DNA from: Lepturacanthus savala
Taxonomy: Eukaryota; Chordata; Actinopteri; Scombriformes; Trichiuridae
Direction of reading: 5' to 3'
NCBI GenBank assembly: GCA_030544235.1
Contig: CM060465.1
Span: 8,859,001-8,923,000, forward strand
Length of the DNA: 64,000 nt
The translations under genes were made by a program, and so were the position numbers. Below are positions 12,601-24,379 of this stretch, piece after piece (the stretch's first letter is position 1; every line of letters begins with the position of its first letter). The notes under the pieces were generated by a model. The model was not told where the DNA came from and made no database searches. It saw only the letters and a list, made by a program, of their open reading frames with translations.

Positions 12601-14850
12601 CGTGTCTCACTTTGATTCTGCACCAAATTCTGTCAGCGTCAGATGAACAAGTGGTTGGGATTTTACAGCTGTGAGAACTGTGCAGCCAAAGACCTGAGCA
12701 ACACTTTACTTGAAGTATTGGAGATGTTCCTACACTGGTACCACATTTATTTATAAAGATGGGATTCATTGTGAGTTAAGATCATGTCTGTATTTAATCA
12801 TTAACAACTCTGAAAACACTAAAAAATATGTTTTGTTATCAACCAACATTTCTGCCAAGATTGTTGTGCATTTTAAAAATGTCATTTTTGATATATAAGA
12901 ATATTTGATGGACAGGGATAAATACTGTGTATCTCTACTAAGAATCTCATGACACCTTTCCCTGGAACATAAGGGAAAATAACACAGTTCAGTTCTGGTG
13001 ATATAAATCATGTGTTTGTGGATGACTCACAGTGGATCCTTCTAAAAGCTCTAAGTGATCATCAGGGATTAATGGCATCATGGTTTTTAATGAACTTCTT
13101 GAAGATCAGTTTACAAACTGAGTGAATGTGGAGCGAGAGGTGAGGCCTCCGTGATTTGGTGAGAGATCCTCTTCCACTGCTGCACACTGACCAAACTATA
13201 TGACCTTTCTTACATTTCCAGAATGCCTTTGGGAAAAGAAAAAAAAAACACTGAAAAGGGAGAAACTTCCTTCTTCAGTTCATGATGATTCGGGCACAAA
13301 ACACAACATGACTATGAATCCATTTTGTTTCGCTTTCGCAGAAACTCTAACTTTATGACAGATTTCTCACAGTAGGATTGTTGAACATTGAAGAAAAATG
13401 TTCAGTCAAGAAATAATCTTTTGCTCTATTTTGAAACTGAAACCAATGGCATGAACTAAAAAAAAAGTTTGCATCTATCTAATGAATGTAAATCACACAT
13501 TCACTCTCCTTTAAGCTCTGTTTTGGTTTCCACCACTCCCCTGTAGGAAATACCAGCTTTCTGACAACTTTGTGTGTGTTTGGTTTGGTGCCTTTTCCCA
13601 GGCAACAGTTATGGCTGGACATGAGGTTGGAAAGAGTGGTGAAGAATAATTGTTATTACACATGTGCACATTGCTCATGCAAGTGTAATTTCATTAATTC
13701 ATGTTTTCATGCACACTCTGAGTAGAACATGGCTGCAAGGCATCGAAATGTAATCTCAGCATTGGAGACTGTTAAACCCTATTCTCCCATTACTCACAAA
13801 AACTGGAGAAACTAGGACATTAACATCCATTCAGCACAAATACAATCAACTTTGATATGGATTAGTTAGTCTGTAGTTTATAACATTAGTTATGGCTTAC
13901 TTACGTTTATTATTTATAACTTTTAATTGCACCTGTGTGTGACAAGTCAAAATCTGCAGTGAAAAAGCGTGATAAATCAGATATGTTTATGTTTTGTTTG
14001 AGTTTTTTTGGAGATTAGCAGAAAGGGGCATTCTGGGAAATGTAGGAAACCATTTTCTGATGCAGAGGTAGACGACAGGTGGAGGGCGAATGGGTAAAGT
14101 GCGGTGCTTCCTCACTGAGTATATGTCTTGGACAAAATGTCACAGGAATGGAGCGATTCTTTTTTTCTTTGAACTAATTGTAAATTTTATATCGTTGATG
14201 AGAACACAATGAACTTCAGGTAAAGTGTTGAGTTTCTTTAGCGAGTCCACAGCTGCTGCTGGCATGAGTTGGAGTCCTGGGTTGTGCTGACGTCTATTCA
14301 GCAGACATAGAACTGTAACAGACAGGCTGGGAAGCACTCAGTATTATCCCAGGGTCTGGTGCTGCTCCCTGGCCCTGAGCTGGACTCTCTGCACTAGCAG
14401 CCTCCTTGTCGGCTCACAGCCGTCCACCGACCTTTTAAATTCACAGACTCATTAGCACGAGCTGCTTTCAATTAAATGCTTACTCTCAAAGCCTACTGTA
14501 CCGCCGAGTGTACCTGGAGAATTAATGTTGCATACTGCTGTTTCTATACATGATATGATGAGCCATACAAATACATCCATAACGTAGTTAATGATCCTGG
14601 TCACATGATTATAAGATTTCTATGAACACGATATGTGACGACAAAGCTTGACTAGAAAAAAGAAAGAAGTAGCATGATTGGGTAACGTGTGATGATTGGC
14701 ATGTGTGTGTGTGTTTTTTTATCTGCCGGCAGTGTTACAGATATTTCTCTCCACAACTGGCCTTTAAATGTTAATGATGACAATAAAAAGACTGATCATT
14801 AAAGTCAAGTCTTTGCTGACTCTAATGATTGTCTGAGTCTGTCAATTGTT
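9670..14850. other. Convergent intergenic region adat1 / gabarapl2
   Basis: The two genes point toward each other here. Apart from the mariner-like MITE at 10605 I see no coding exon or RNA gene. Short open frames in this interval lack codon structure, splice context or recognisable sequence. The gabarapl2 3'UTR enters from the right and its true end is uncertain. Confidence 0.5.
10605..11316 (+). mobile_element. Mariner-like MITE family, copy A
   Basis: Left end TTGCTGCTCTACTAAAATAA and right end ATATTTGAATAGAGTGACAA are imperfect inverted repeats that match the termini of the better-preserved copy at 22490. Shared interior landmarks are TCCTATAGGACAATG, AAGTCAGGATAAAAT, GGTGCAGAAGAAGCTC and ACATACAACGTTCTATGTATG-like sequence. 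TA follows the right end. No open transposase frame, so non-autonomous. Confidence 0.6.
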
Positions 14851-14853
14851 TTT

Positions 14854-14859
14854 TTTATT
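14854..14859 (-). terminator. Candidate gabarapl2 polyadenylation signal
   Basis: TTTATT on the plus strand is AATAAA on the minus strand, about 300 nt beyond the gabarapl2 stop. Other TTTATT motifs lie further left, so use of this one is a guess. Confidence 0.3.
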
Positions 14860-15012
14860 ATATGATTTTGGTGTCATTTTTTTTCACCATAAAATGTGTT
14901 TTTCAGTATCAAAAATTGACCTTAAATGACTGTGTGTAGGTGCGTTACTTGTGAGACACATGTAAAGGACAATGTCTGAAACATTGTGCACCAGAATATC
15001 CCGGGCCATAGT

Positions 15013-15033
15013 GTGTCAGTGTGTGTGTGTGTT

Positions 15034-15113
<80 letters not shown>

Positions 15114-15142
15114 TGTGTGTGTGTCAGTGTGTGTGTGTGTGT
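15013..15142. repeat. Long TG/CA microsatellite
   Basis: Roughly 130 nt of nearly pure TG on the plus strand, with a few TCAG, TTTG and TATG interruptions. As CA in the gabarapl2 mRNA it starts only about 15 nt after the stop codon. Confidence 0.97.
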
Positions 15143-15157
15143 GACACTAGTGAAGCG

Positions 15158-18100
15158 TTAACCCTGTGTTGTATAAAAGGCCTTGTAACCAAAGGTGTTT
15201 TCCCCGCTGTAGGCCACATACAGGAAGCCGTCCTCGTCCTTCTCCTTGTCGTACAGTTGCCCCATAGTCAGACTGCAACACAGCAGAAACAAGACTCTTA
15301 TTAGATCACACACAGTCAAGAAGAATCGATCGCATTTATGTCTCCACTGTGGATTTGCGAAGACTGAAGCGTCTAACAGTGGACGTATTGTGCTGAGCTG
15401 CACATGGCTTTTCTAACTGCTGTCATCCCGGAGGAAAAAATGCTGCAGGCACCAAAGCACACACAGAGGATGAACCATTTAACAGAATAGGTTTCAGTGT
15501 CTTGAAATTTTTTAATATTCTAAATTAGGTTGTTCCTATTGGAAAATATCACACTAGGGATTGCTCACTGTGAATGACATTTTTTTAACCACAGAAGTGC
15601 AAATAATTAGTTATAAATTGACAATGATTTTTTCATTCATATCCATTAGTCCAGTGGTTTCCAAACTTTTTGGCCTGTGACCCTGTAAAATAAAGCAAAG
15701 TCTACCTGGGACCCCTCGTCACATGTTGCATGGTCTACCGATTTATGTTAAGTATAATTTACCAATTATGGTTTTGATTCAGTAGTTAATTTGAACATTA
15801 AATGTCAGAAAAAAGTGAAAAATATCTGTTAAAATTCCCCACAAATCCAAATCAAACCCTCAAATGTCTGTCTCTGATTAACAGTCCAAACCGCAAAGAT
15901 TTATCATCATGTCCACAAAGACAAGCAATAACATCCGAGAAGCTGAAACCAGATCATTTTGTTTTCATTTTTGCTTTTAAGAATTAATAAAACAATGACC
16001 CAAATACCTGAATAGTTTCTGATTAGCTCTAGAAAGAGAACTGATGTTTTATTTCATTAAATCATCTTTAATTTAGCACAGGCGTTTTCTGGGTAAAAGT
16101 TTTCAAAGTTTGTTCAAGTAAACTGATCATATTAGAATTTAAAATGACATCTTCTAAATCAACCATTGCTACACATTTCATCCCTCATACTTCTCTATGT
16201 ATTTATGTGGGGTTTTAAAGTTTTATATTAATAATGTGGTATTGTTTGGATTAAACTTTAGACAAGTTGCTTTGTTTTGATCGTCTTTCTTTCTACTAAA
16301 ACTCTTTACAATAGGATGATAAGAGAATCAATATTGATGGGTAGGGAGGAAAATGGTACCATATACCTCCATATATATTACATATTACCGTATAAGAGTT
16401 ATGTCTAGTTCACACTGAATTACAAAATATTCATAGTTCCTATTTTGTAAAGTACCTGTAAAATAAAGGGTTACCGGAATGTTCAGAGGACAAAAGTGTA
16501 ATGGGACTGTGGCTTTACTGGGACACGTAATTAGAGCGGAGTCCTTTATAAATGTTATTTATATCACCTGTGCTTCTCTTATCATGACAAGTCAAAATCT
16601 CTGCTATGTTCAGTAAAAGGCTGATTGCCAGCTCTGCTTTATATTAGCCCATTTTACAGCTTTGAGGGTGTTTTGAAGGGTTTCTATAGGGTGTTAAAGT
16701 ATATATAACACTGTATATAACAGTGTTGATATAATCATTAGGAAGTGGTGGCTGTAGCATTGATATCTACTGCACTGCTGACTCCTCTGTCTGCCTGATC
16801 ATCACAGCTGTATCCTGCTCCAACACAATAACCAAACACAGCTTCTGGTAGGAAGTTACACAAAGCTGTTTCAGTCAGTCAGTCATTTTCTATACCTGCT
16901 TATTCCTCATTAGGGTCGCAGGGGTCTGCTGGAGCCAATCCCAGCGCGTTACGGTGAAAGGCAGGGATACACCCCAGATGGTCGCCAGCCAATTGTGGGG
17001 CACACACACCATTCACTCACACACTCACACCTACGGGCAATTTAGAGTCTCCAATTAACCTCAGCATGTTTTTGGACGTTGGGAGGAAGCCGGAGTACCT
17101 GGTGAAAACCCACACAGACACGGGGAGAACATGCAAACTCCACACAGAAAGGTCCCAGACCCAGGACCAAGGAGGTCTTGAACCTGTGACCTTCTTGCTG
17201 TGAGGCAACAGCACTAACCCCTGCGCCACCGTGTCGCCCTACAAAGCTGTTTCATATGAACTAAAAATACAATCATGTGGCCACTCATGGCTACTTCTGT
17301 GTCTGAATTGAATGACATCTACACATCCCATCAGGCTGCCAAATGAGTGATTAACTCATGTTTAACACATAATTATATAAATGCATGTAAAACTTAACAA
17401 AATAAGAAGTAATAATTAGCAAGCCCAACATAGATGCAACTTTTGAAAGAAGGAATAACACAATCTCCCTTTCACAAATGAAAATTTCCAATTTATAAGC
17501 AATGAAACATATTACTAGTTATTTGTGTGTTATGACCAGTAGATCACAACTTTTAGTTCATGTTTAAGTTAAAGAACATTGGTGGTAGAGTCGTGAATTG
17601 AAGCCAGATTGTACAATGATCCTCTCACACATTTAATTTCACACATTGATTACAGATCTAAAAGATATAATCCAACTCAAATCTCAAAACAAATTCAGCT
17701 CAACAGTTTATCATCATCTTCTCCCCCAGAACACAGAGGTGAGGGTTAAAGCAGGATTTTAGCTCAGGTTTTTGTGTGCTGTCATTGTCTCTGTATGATG
17801 GATTTAGGATGAATGAACATGTTTATTGTATGTTAGATATTAAGTGTGTAATGTGTTATAAGTGTCTGTAAAGAAATCTTCTTCTGTGGAGTAATTTGCA
17901 CTCAAAAACAAAACTTAAGTTACAGTTGAGCAATACTAGAGTAAAAGGTGCTGATGGTTTTCTCTGTTTTGGACTCTCCAGCTCTCTGTTACTGCAAAGG
18001 TCATAGGTCAAGACGGTTTGTGAATTTGTGCATGAAAAGTTCATCAAAGCTGAGCCCAGCAAACGATTTGCGATATACTTTGCACCCTTGATTGAATTGA

Positions 18101-21100
18101 TTTGTTTTCTGTTTTAATGTTTTGAGTCTTTACACCCACCGTAAAGATGGACGTTACACTAAAGGGGTGTTCACACTGGACTCAAATGACACGATTTTGT
18201 CATTTTTCAAATTTGTAATATTTTCAACTTGGCGCGACAGGCGAATTTCGTGTCGCGAAGCGCGATTTTCCACCACTTCGTGTCCATTGCGTCGTTCCGT
18301 GAAAATTTGCGTCTTCCCATTGACTTAACATGTAATTGCGTTGCGCTGTCACACGAATTTTTGTCTGGTGTGAACACCCCTTAAGTGTTAGCACATAGCG
18401 TTATTCTGTCCTGGCTGCTTTTCAGAAAAAAAGTTAAATAGTCTCTCTTTAAGGCATTCTATACTTTTTTAGGTCTCAAATATTCTAAAATTGATACCTA
18501 ATGAGACAGTCTCCTGAACCTCTGCTAGGTCTGACACTGAAGAGTGGAACCAAGCTGCACAGGCCATGGAGAACACTGCTGTCACCACTAGGTGTCAAGA
18601 GGTCAGATCATTAGCGTGGGTGCAGCTACTCTTTCAGGTGGTAGGTGTGCTGAATTTACAGCAAACCAGTTTCCACAAGGGAAGTGTTATCAATACAATT
18701 CAAAGCTCTGGGAAGCAGGTCAACTGTATGTCTATGCATCACCCCAGCACGTCTGCAGCTATGAGTACAAACAAAAAATGGCGGCAGGCGTTATCAGTGT
18801 AAATTGAGAGTACAGGTGTGGCTTTATCTTCTTTCACAGAAAGATTGCACTTGATCTTCAGTTACACAGATGGACAGATAAACACAGAGTGAACAGTAGG
18901 TTGTGAGTGACAGTGTGTGACTTATGTAAGGTCAAGGTAATGATATTTATGTCTATTTTTCTAAAAGAATGTTTGTCAGACGAGCTATGCTACTAGCCTC
19001 TGTTCTGCTAGCTTCTGTTCTGCTAGCCTCTGTTTTACTAGCCTCTGTTTATTAGCCTCTGTTCTGCTAGCCTTATCAGCCTTTCTGAATAGTGAAACAT
19101 GCTACTCGGTATATATTCTAGGACAAATCTGAATCCTCTACACCACTGTCTTTTCCCCCTCTCACCCTAGGGTGTGCTACCAAAGCAGGAAATTAATAAA
19201 TATGACAGAAACCTTATTTTTTTTAATAGCACTTTTGACCAAATAATTACACAAACCACAACGATGTATAATTACTATTGTCTTAATAATTTCAGTTCAA
19301 CTTTAACAAGCATTTGCAGAAGCAAACTCATTTGTGAACTTGTTTAAAGAATGGCAAAGTAATCATTTGCATTAGTGCTTCATGGAACAAATGATATTAG
19401 ACAGGAAATGGTTTCCCTGTCTTATTGTAACTTGCTTCCACTAATAAAACTGAGGAACCATTGTGTTGCTCTCACCTGGATTGGGGGACTGTTTTGTCGA
19501 CAAAGAGGAAGATGGCTTTCTCCGAAGGCAGCTGGATGCGTTTCCTGATGATCCACATGAACTGGGCCACTGTGATGTCAGAAGGCACCAGGTACTTCCT
19601 CTTGTCAATGTCCACTATCTGAGAGCCGGAAACCTTCTCCACTATCACCTGGAGCACATGCAGTAACATGTATGGTCATGTTTGGGATGCACATCTTAGT
19701 CTGTTCAAACCAGTAAATTAACAATATAGTTGTTACATCAGAATATGTACTGATGTGTTGTTTGTCAGGCTCAGTTAAACCGGATAAAGTGGGCCCTGAC
19801 CTTATGAAACACATCTAATCTTGTGTTGGACTAGCTAATAAATAAATGCTGTATTATGTTCACCAGCTATTCACTAACTTTCCTACCTGCTGTTTGGTGC
19901 TGGGCAGGCAGTCTACAGTGGGTTTGTCAGAGGTTTTTTAGCTGACAATGGCTGCCTACTAAAAGAGTTATGTTGTGGGCTGTAAAACTAGAACAATGAG
20001 TGGAGAGAAGAGGCAGTAGGACAGAGGTAAAGTGCAGGTTTGTGTGATAATTGTCTATGGGCACAAACAGCTCCTTTTTAGATTACATATATTACTGTTT
20101 TATTCATTCTGATTCAAAAATATTGATTGTTGCAGCTTTAAAGTATTGAGAAAAGAGCTGTGATCGGGTTTAAATTAATTTAAAATACCCTCTTATGTAA
20201 GTTACATCAATGCAGTGAGCCTTCACAATATTATCCTTTGATTTGTGTTAAGTAACTCTCATTCCGTTCAGTCTTCCCATTAAACAGGTGCAGAATGACA
20301 GAACTAGTTAAAAGGGATCAAATTTAACAACCATTATCATCCAGACAAAAGGCACTTCCTATATCATCTAATGATGTCCGTGGTGTCAGCCTGTATGCAC
20401 TCTGACCTGAGGTGTCAGTTCTGTTCCCTTCCTGCCACGTAACATTAGAGGCTTCTCACAGCTGATGAGTATGAAGGCTTTTGTCAGCGTGTGTGAGATG
20501 AATTCCAGTCTGGATGTGATAATAGTAGCAACACACACTCCGACAAGTCAGATGAATCACAGGCACTTTAGAAGATAATGCTCAAGAATGATTGTAAAGG
20601 CCATTTAATTGTACATCATACTGAAAATATGATAGGATGGAATCACAACATCATCTTGACAAGGTTTAGACACAACTCTGCAAATATTTAGAATTAAAAC
20701 ATTTGTAGATATGAAGCTCTAGTTAGATGAGAACATATAACAAGTGTGTTCTTCAGTTAATACTGAAGCTTTAGTGCTGGCTTATAAGCTAATGCTAGCT
20801 ACCATTTCATATTTTTGAGCTGTTAACTTTGGAACTATTGTGCTGTAAGAAAAAGTACAAATGTGCTAAATGAATATAGTGTCCGACCGGACATTAAAAG
20901 TCAATTATTTATTGATTTTTAGTGAATATTTTCAGGTATTAAATGCATATTAATCCTCACCTGTAACAGTTAAGGCATTGTGAAAATGATGTAGTACAGC
21001 AAACAGAGTAAAGTCTCTGCAGCATAGATGATAATTTATATTATTTTTTTTTGCTGTTGAAGCACTATTCAAATACAATGTCTGATTTTCACTTATTATT

Positions 21101-24100
21101 ATTTTAATTTAATTTATTTGTTGTTTTTTCAGTCACCATTGTGGGTTTTTCTTTCTTTAATGGAGTATTTCCTACACTTTTATCCATGTGTATACTTATG
21201 TAAAGTCATGTAAAACTGGGATTTTAAGGCTGTACGTTGGTTTTCTGTCTATGAATCCTTACCTGTCAATCAAGACATCATGGTCATTAACCAGTTATTC
21301 ATCCTCTTCCTTCCCCTCTAACCCCTAATCTAAGGACTTTCTGTCACCATCTTCCAGCGATCCAGCATCCCCTCCCCTCCCCCTCACTCACCGGTACTCT
21401 GTCAGGATATTTGTTGCGTATTTTGGCTGACTCCACACATCGGTGCTCTGAGGGAGAGACGGGAAACAAACGGGAAGTCAGGTTAAAAGGATGAGCGCAA
21501 ACAGTAAGACTCAAAGTGTGATTACCTTCATTTATTTTAGTAGTGAGACGGAGCGTATAGTAATAACTCTTTAATTTAAGTCATGGATCACATCCATGCT
21601 CTTTATCAAGTGATAATCTCCTGCACCTTCTAGCACTTCTCATTATCCAAGAGCAGCTGATAGCTGTCTATTTCCAGGCCACAGAGGGGAGGGTGAAGTG
21701 ATGGTGATAACATGTATTGGATCAATTTAGGTTCAACACAGTCACACAGTGTCATTAGCCCAGATAAGAGGCCTACTTTTAGATACTAGTCCACCAAACC
21801 GGCAGCAGCGTTTCTTTAAAAAGATGAGCGGCTATCTGCAGACACGCTGAGAGGAGGCTCAGGACAAATACTAGTGCTAGTACTCATGCTACTGGATTGG
21901 ACTGTCAGCAGAAGAAAACGATGAAGGAAACGATTACACTGTCACATGTGGAAACAAATAACAGAGATGTCACTTAACCTTGTGTAGCTATCCGAGATAC
22001 ATATTTACCAAACTTTTGTTCAGAAGCCCGGTAAAATATATATAAATAAGGAAAGACTTTTTAATACAAACAGCATTTTCCTTTGTTTGGTTCACTTGTA
22101 AACCGCATTGTCCTTTGTCCTTTGTCAGCAAAATACACCCGAAACCAATGTGAATCATGAGAGAAAGTTAAAGTGCTATGGAGAGAAAGTGCTTCTGGGT
22201 GAATTTCTGCCTAAACATGCAGGCAAAACACTGTCTAACGTAGCATGTCTTCTCTCAGACTGGTGAAAGAAACGTTCAAAATCCACTTTTAGGTGTTCAT
22301 ATATCATTTATAGCCTGATTTATAAAACTTTTTTTTTATCTATTTTCAGATTTTTGGAATTAAAAAGAGACATATCCAAAAATCCTTTTGAACTCAATAC
22401 TCAGATCCAACGAAACTGGCTTTAACCAATGCTTACATTTATGTTCAGGAAATGGTGCATATTTACTCAGTTAATGACTTATTTGTATATTGTCACCCTA
22501 TTAAAATAATGGCATTTTTTAAATTTTTTGGGAGAACACAAAAAAACTTTATCAAATGCAGGGAGTATTATATTTATTAATCATTTCAATCATGAAGCCT
22601 TGACGGTGGATGACAATGTTTGTCACTTATGTGAAATTAAAGAATAAAATGACTAATGATGATGATTTGTGAACATTCTAGTGTGACTTTAGGCAACTTT
22701 AATCCAGAATTAAACTGTCCATTCATTTCATAGTTCAAACTCACAACTTACCTAATTAAATTGTTCAGGAGGCAATTTCCCTTTTTCATCACCTTGCCAG
22801 ATCCTTCCTGCCTGTCTTTTATTTAATGTAACTCATTTCCAACGTCCAGTTTTTATAACTTTTTGAATCCTGAGATGAAGTGATGACACGTGTTTAATGG
22901 ACTGAAGATACTGGAACTTCCTTTATTTCCTTATACTTGGCTACATATTTATTGCATTTATTGATGTGATATTAAAGTATAACTTGTGAAATTTAGACTA
23001 AATTACTATAAAACATTATAGTCTATAGCCTTTATTAGTCGCCAGCCAATCGTGGGACACACACACCATTCACTCACACCTATGGGCAATTTAGAGTCTC
23101 CAATTAACCTCAGCATGTTTTTGGACTGTGAGAAGAAGCCGGAGTACCCAGTGAAAACAGTGGGTCCCAGACCCAGGACCAAGGAGGTCTTGAACCTGTG
23201 ACCTTCTTGCTGTGAGGCAACAGTGCTAACCCCTGCTCCACCATGTCGCCCCCTTTATTAGTCACCAGTAGAAAATTAATTCAAAAATCATTTTTAGAGC
23301 TTCTTCTGCACCGTAGGTTCTTGAAGTAGCTGGAATCATAAAATCTTGTTAAATTTGCCAAGTCAAAGAATTTTATCCTGATTGGGCAAAAAACTTTTGA
23401 CATGGGCAAAAAAATAAAATTACCTAAATAAAATGTCCATTGTCCTATATGACATTAAGAGTCTGATCTTTTCAATTCAGGATTAAGGTGATTTTACCAG
23501 ATGTGGCAGCATCATCAAGAGGCCAAAAACTCACTTGTGTCAAAAAATGACTTAGGCCATTACTTGAATAGGGCGACAATATTTAAACATAATATTTAAA
23601 AAAACTGTGATACAAAAACTACAATTACCTTCATGTAATAGATCAATGGGGGAAGTTTCCTGGTGTTAATCTATTAATTAACATGTTGACCCTTGTTCAC
23701 CTGTAGTGTCTCTTTAACTACCAAACTTCAACATTCATGGCAGGTCTAAAGCCCCTTTTCTATTTCCTACCATGTATAAGGGGGTAACATAAACCTTAAA
23801 GTGTGGAGGAGGAAATGTGTCCATGCAGCGACATGTCAGGGAGAAGCAGCTGACTGGGATGTGTCAGCGGTGTTAAAGGTGAAACCACCAACATTTTAGC
23901 ACCAGACTTGCAGGAAGAACATGTTAGCGTTGCTGTTAGTCATGCAGCGATAGCCATTATGGATCCATCAGGGGAGGGGAGCAGGCTTTTCTCAGCTGGA
24001 ATTATGCAGGATGAAATGGAGACAGCAGCACAGAAAGGAGGCAGCATGACATGACAAGAACATCTCTTGTTTCATAACAATCCAAACCCCTTTTTTTGTT

Positions 24101-24139
24101 TTTACCGAGGGAATGGTCCTCTTTAAACATCCATTTCAT
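15158..24139 (-). CDS. gabarapl2: gabarapl2 (GATE-16), Atg8-family protein with extended C-terminal tail
   Basis: GABARAPL2 is an Atg8-family ubiquitin-like protein, conjugated to phosphatidylethanolamine and acting in autophagosome maturation and intra-Golgi transport. Minus-strand exons: 24106-24139, 21392-21447, 19476-19648, 15158-15272, all with AG/GT borders and matching phases; total 378 nt, 125 residues. The protein begins MKWMFKEDHSLEHRCVESAK, the GATE-16 N-terminus, and follows human GABARAPL2 almost residue for residue. The LIR-pocket residues Tyr49 and Leu50 are present in DKRKYLVPSD. Gly116, the residue exposed by ATG4 cleavage, is kept in SGENTFG. Human protein ends one residue later (Phe117); here nine residues follow, YKAFYTTQG, so the pro-peptide is longer, more like LC3B or LC3C. 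ATG4 should still remove it. Introns hold SINEs, a mariner-like MITE and a small TWA-type MITE. The gene is convergent with adat1 and divergent from tmem231, as in human. Confidence 0.96.
15654..15800. repeat. hAT-type repeat end (CAGTGGTTTCCAAACTTTTT)
   Basis: CAGTGGTTTCCAAACTTTTT followed by GGCCTGTGACCC is a typical terminus of vertebrate hAT-like non-autonomous elements. The other end is not recognisable, so the right limit is arbitrary. Located in gabarapl2 intron 3. Confidence 0.4.
16874..17240 (-). mobile_element. tRNA-derived SINE, copy 1 (full length)
   Basis: On the minus strand it begins AGGGCGACACGGTGGCGCAG, with pol III A box TGGCGCAGGGG and B box GGTTCAAGACC, then a ~270-bp body and a tail ending in TATAGAAAATGACTGACTGA. 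It is flanked by a perfect 14-bp target duplication ACAAAGCTGTTTCA at 16860-16873 and 17241-17254, direct proof of retroposition. The best copy of the family that recurs eight more times in this window. Open frames inside it are incidental. Confidence 0.85.
18163..18381. mobile_element. MITE with TAA target duplication (PIF/Harbinger-like)
   Basis: Terminal inverted repeats AGGGGTGTTCACACTGGA (left) and TCTGGTGTGAACACCCCT (right) differ at two positions and are flanked by TAA at 18160-18162 and 18382-18384, the TWA duplication of PIF/Harbinger elements. The 219-bp element has a CpG-rich core with GCGCGACAGGCG and TGTCGCGAAGCGCG, capable of hairpins. No coding capacity. In gabarapl2 intron 3. 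Confidence 0.75.
18991..19076. repeat. Minisatellite, about 15-16 nt unit x5
   Basis: Successive copies of a GCTAGCCTCTGTTCT-like unit, each with small substitutions or length changes (CTTCTGTTCT, CCTCTGTTTTA, CCTCTGTTTATTA). In gabarapl2 intron 3. Confidence 0.85.
22490..23579 (-). mobile_element. Mariner-like MITE family, copy B, with nested SINE
   Basis: Left end TTGTCACCCTATTAAAATAA and right end TTGAATAGGGCGACAA are terminal inverted repeats, flanked by TA at 22488-22489 and 23580-23581, the Tc1/mariner duplication. A SINE copy (23041-23251) with its own 12-bp duplication sits inside; without it the element is about 865 bp. No transposase frame survives. In gabarapl2 intron 1. Confidence 0.65.
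23041..23251 (-). mobile_element. tRNA-derived SINE, copy 2 (lacks 3' part)
   Basis: Minus-strand copy from its 5' end (GGGCGACATGGTGGAGCAGG) through to GGCTGGCGAC, where it stops about 110-150 bp short of the full-length end. Flanked by the perfect 12-bp duplication CCTTTATTAGTC at 23029-23040 and 23252-23263. Inserted in MITE copy B. Confidence 0.8.
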
Positions 24140-24340
24140 CTTTGCTGGATAGCCGCACTGAGGCGTGACGGTCGGCTGAAGGCGGTCTTCTGAATCTGCG
24201 GCTAATGTCGTCGTAAGTGTCCAAAAATACAGACAAAAGCGGTGAAAACAGAACGTCAACAAGATCTTTGTCCGGAGCTTTCAGCCGTCTGTCGAGCTGC
24301 GGGGTGACGTCACCGTCTGACAGCGGGATGGACGGGAGGA
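24140..24340 (-). promoter_or_regulatory. gabarapl2 5'UTR and promoter region
   Basis: Upstream of the minus-strand start codon the sequence is GC-rich with CpGs (GACGTCACCG type CRE core TGACGTCA-like at about 24303-24313). An in-frame ATG lies 41 codons upstream at 24260-24262 with no stop in between. The transcription start is not defined. Confidence 0.4.
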
Positions 24341-24379
24341 TGCTGCCTTCACGTGCCCCCTGGAAATAATCAGCCCATG

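Noticed and set aside
16874..17240. tRNA gene (A and B boxes present)
   Set aside because: The boxes belong to a 367-bp SINE; no cloverleaf with intact acceptor and anticodon stems is evident.
18991..19076. Regular repeats considered as a CRISPR array
   Set aside because: Units are contiguous with no unique spacers and the DNA is vertebrate; it is a minisatellite.
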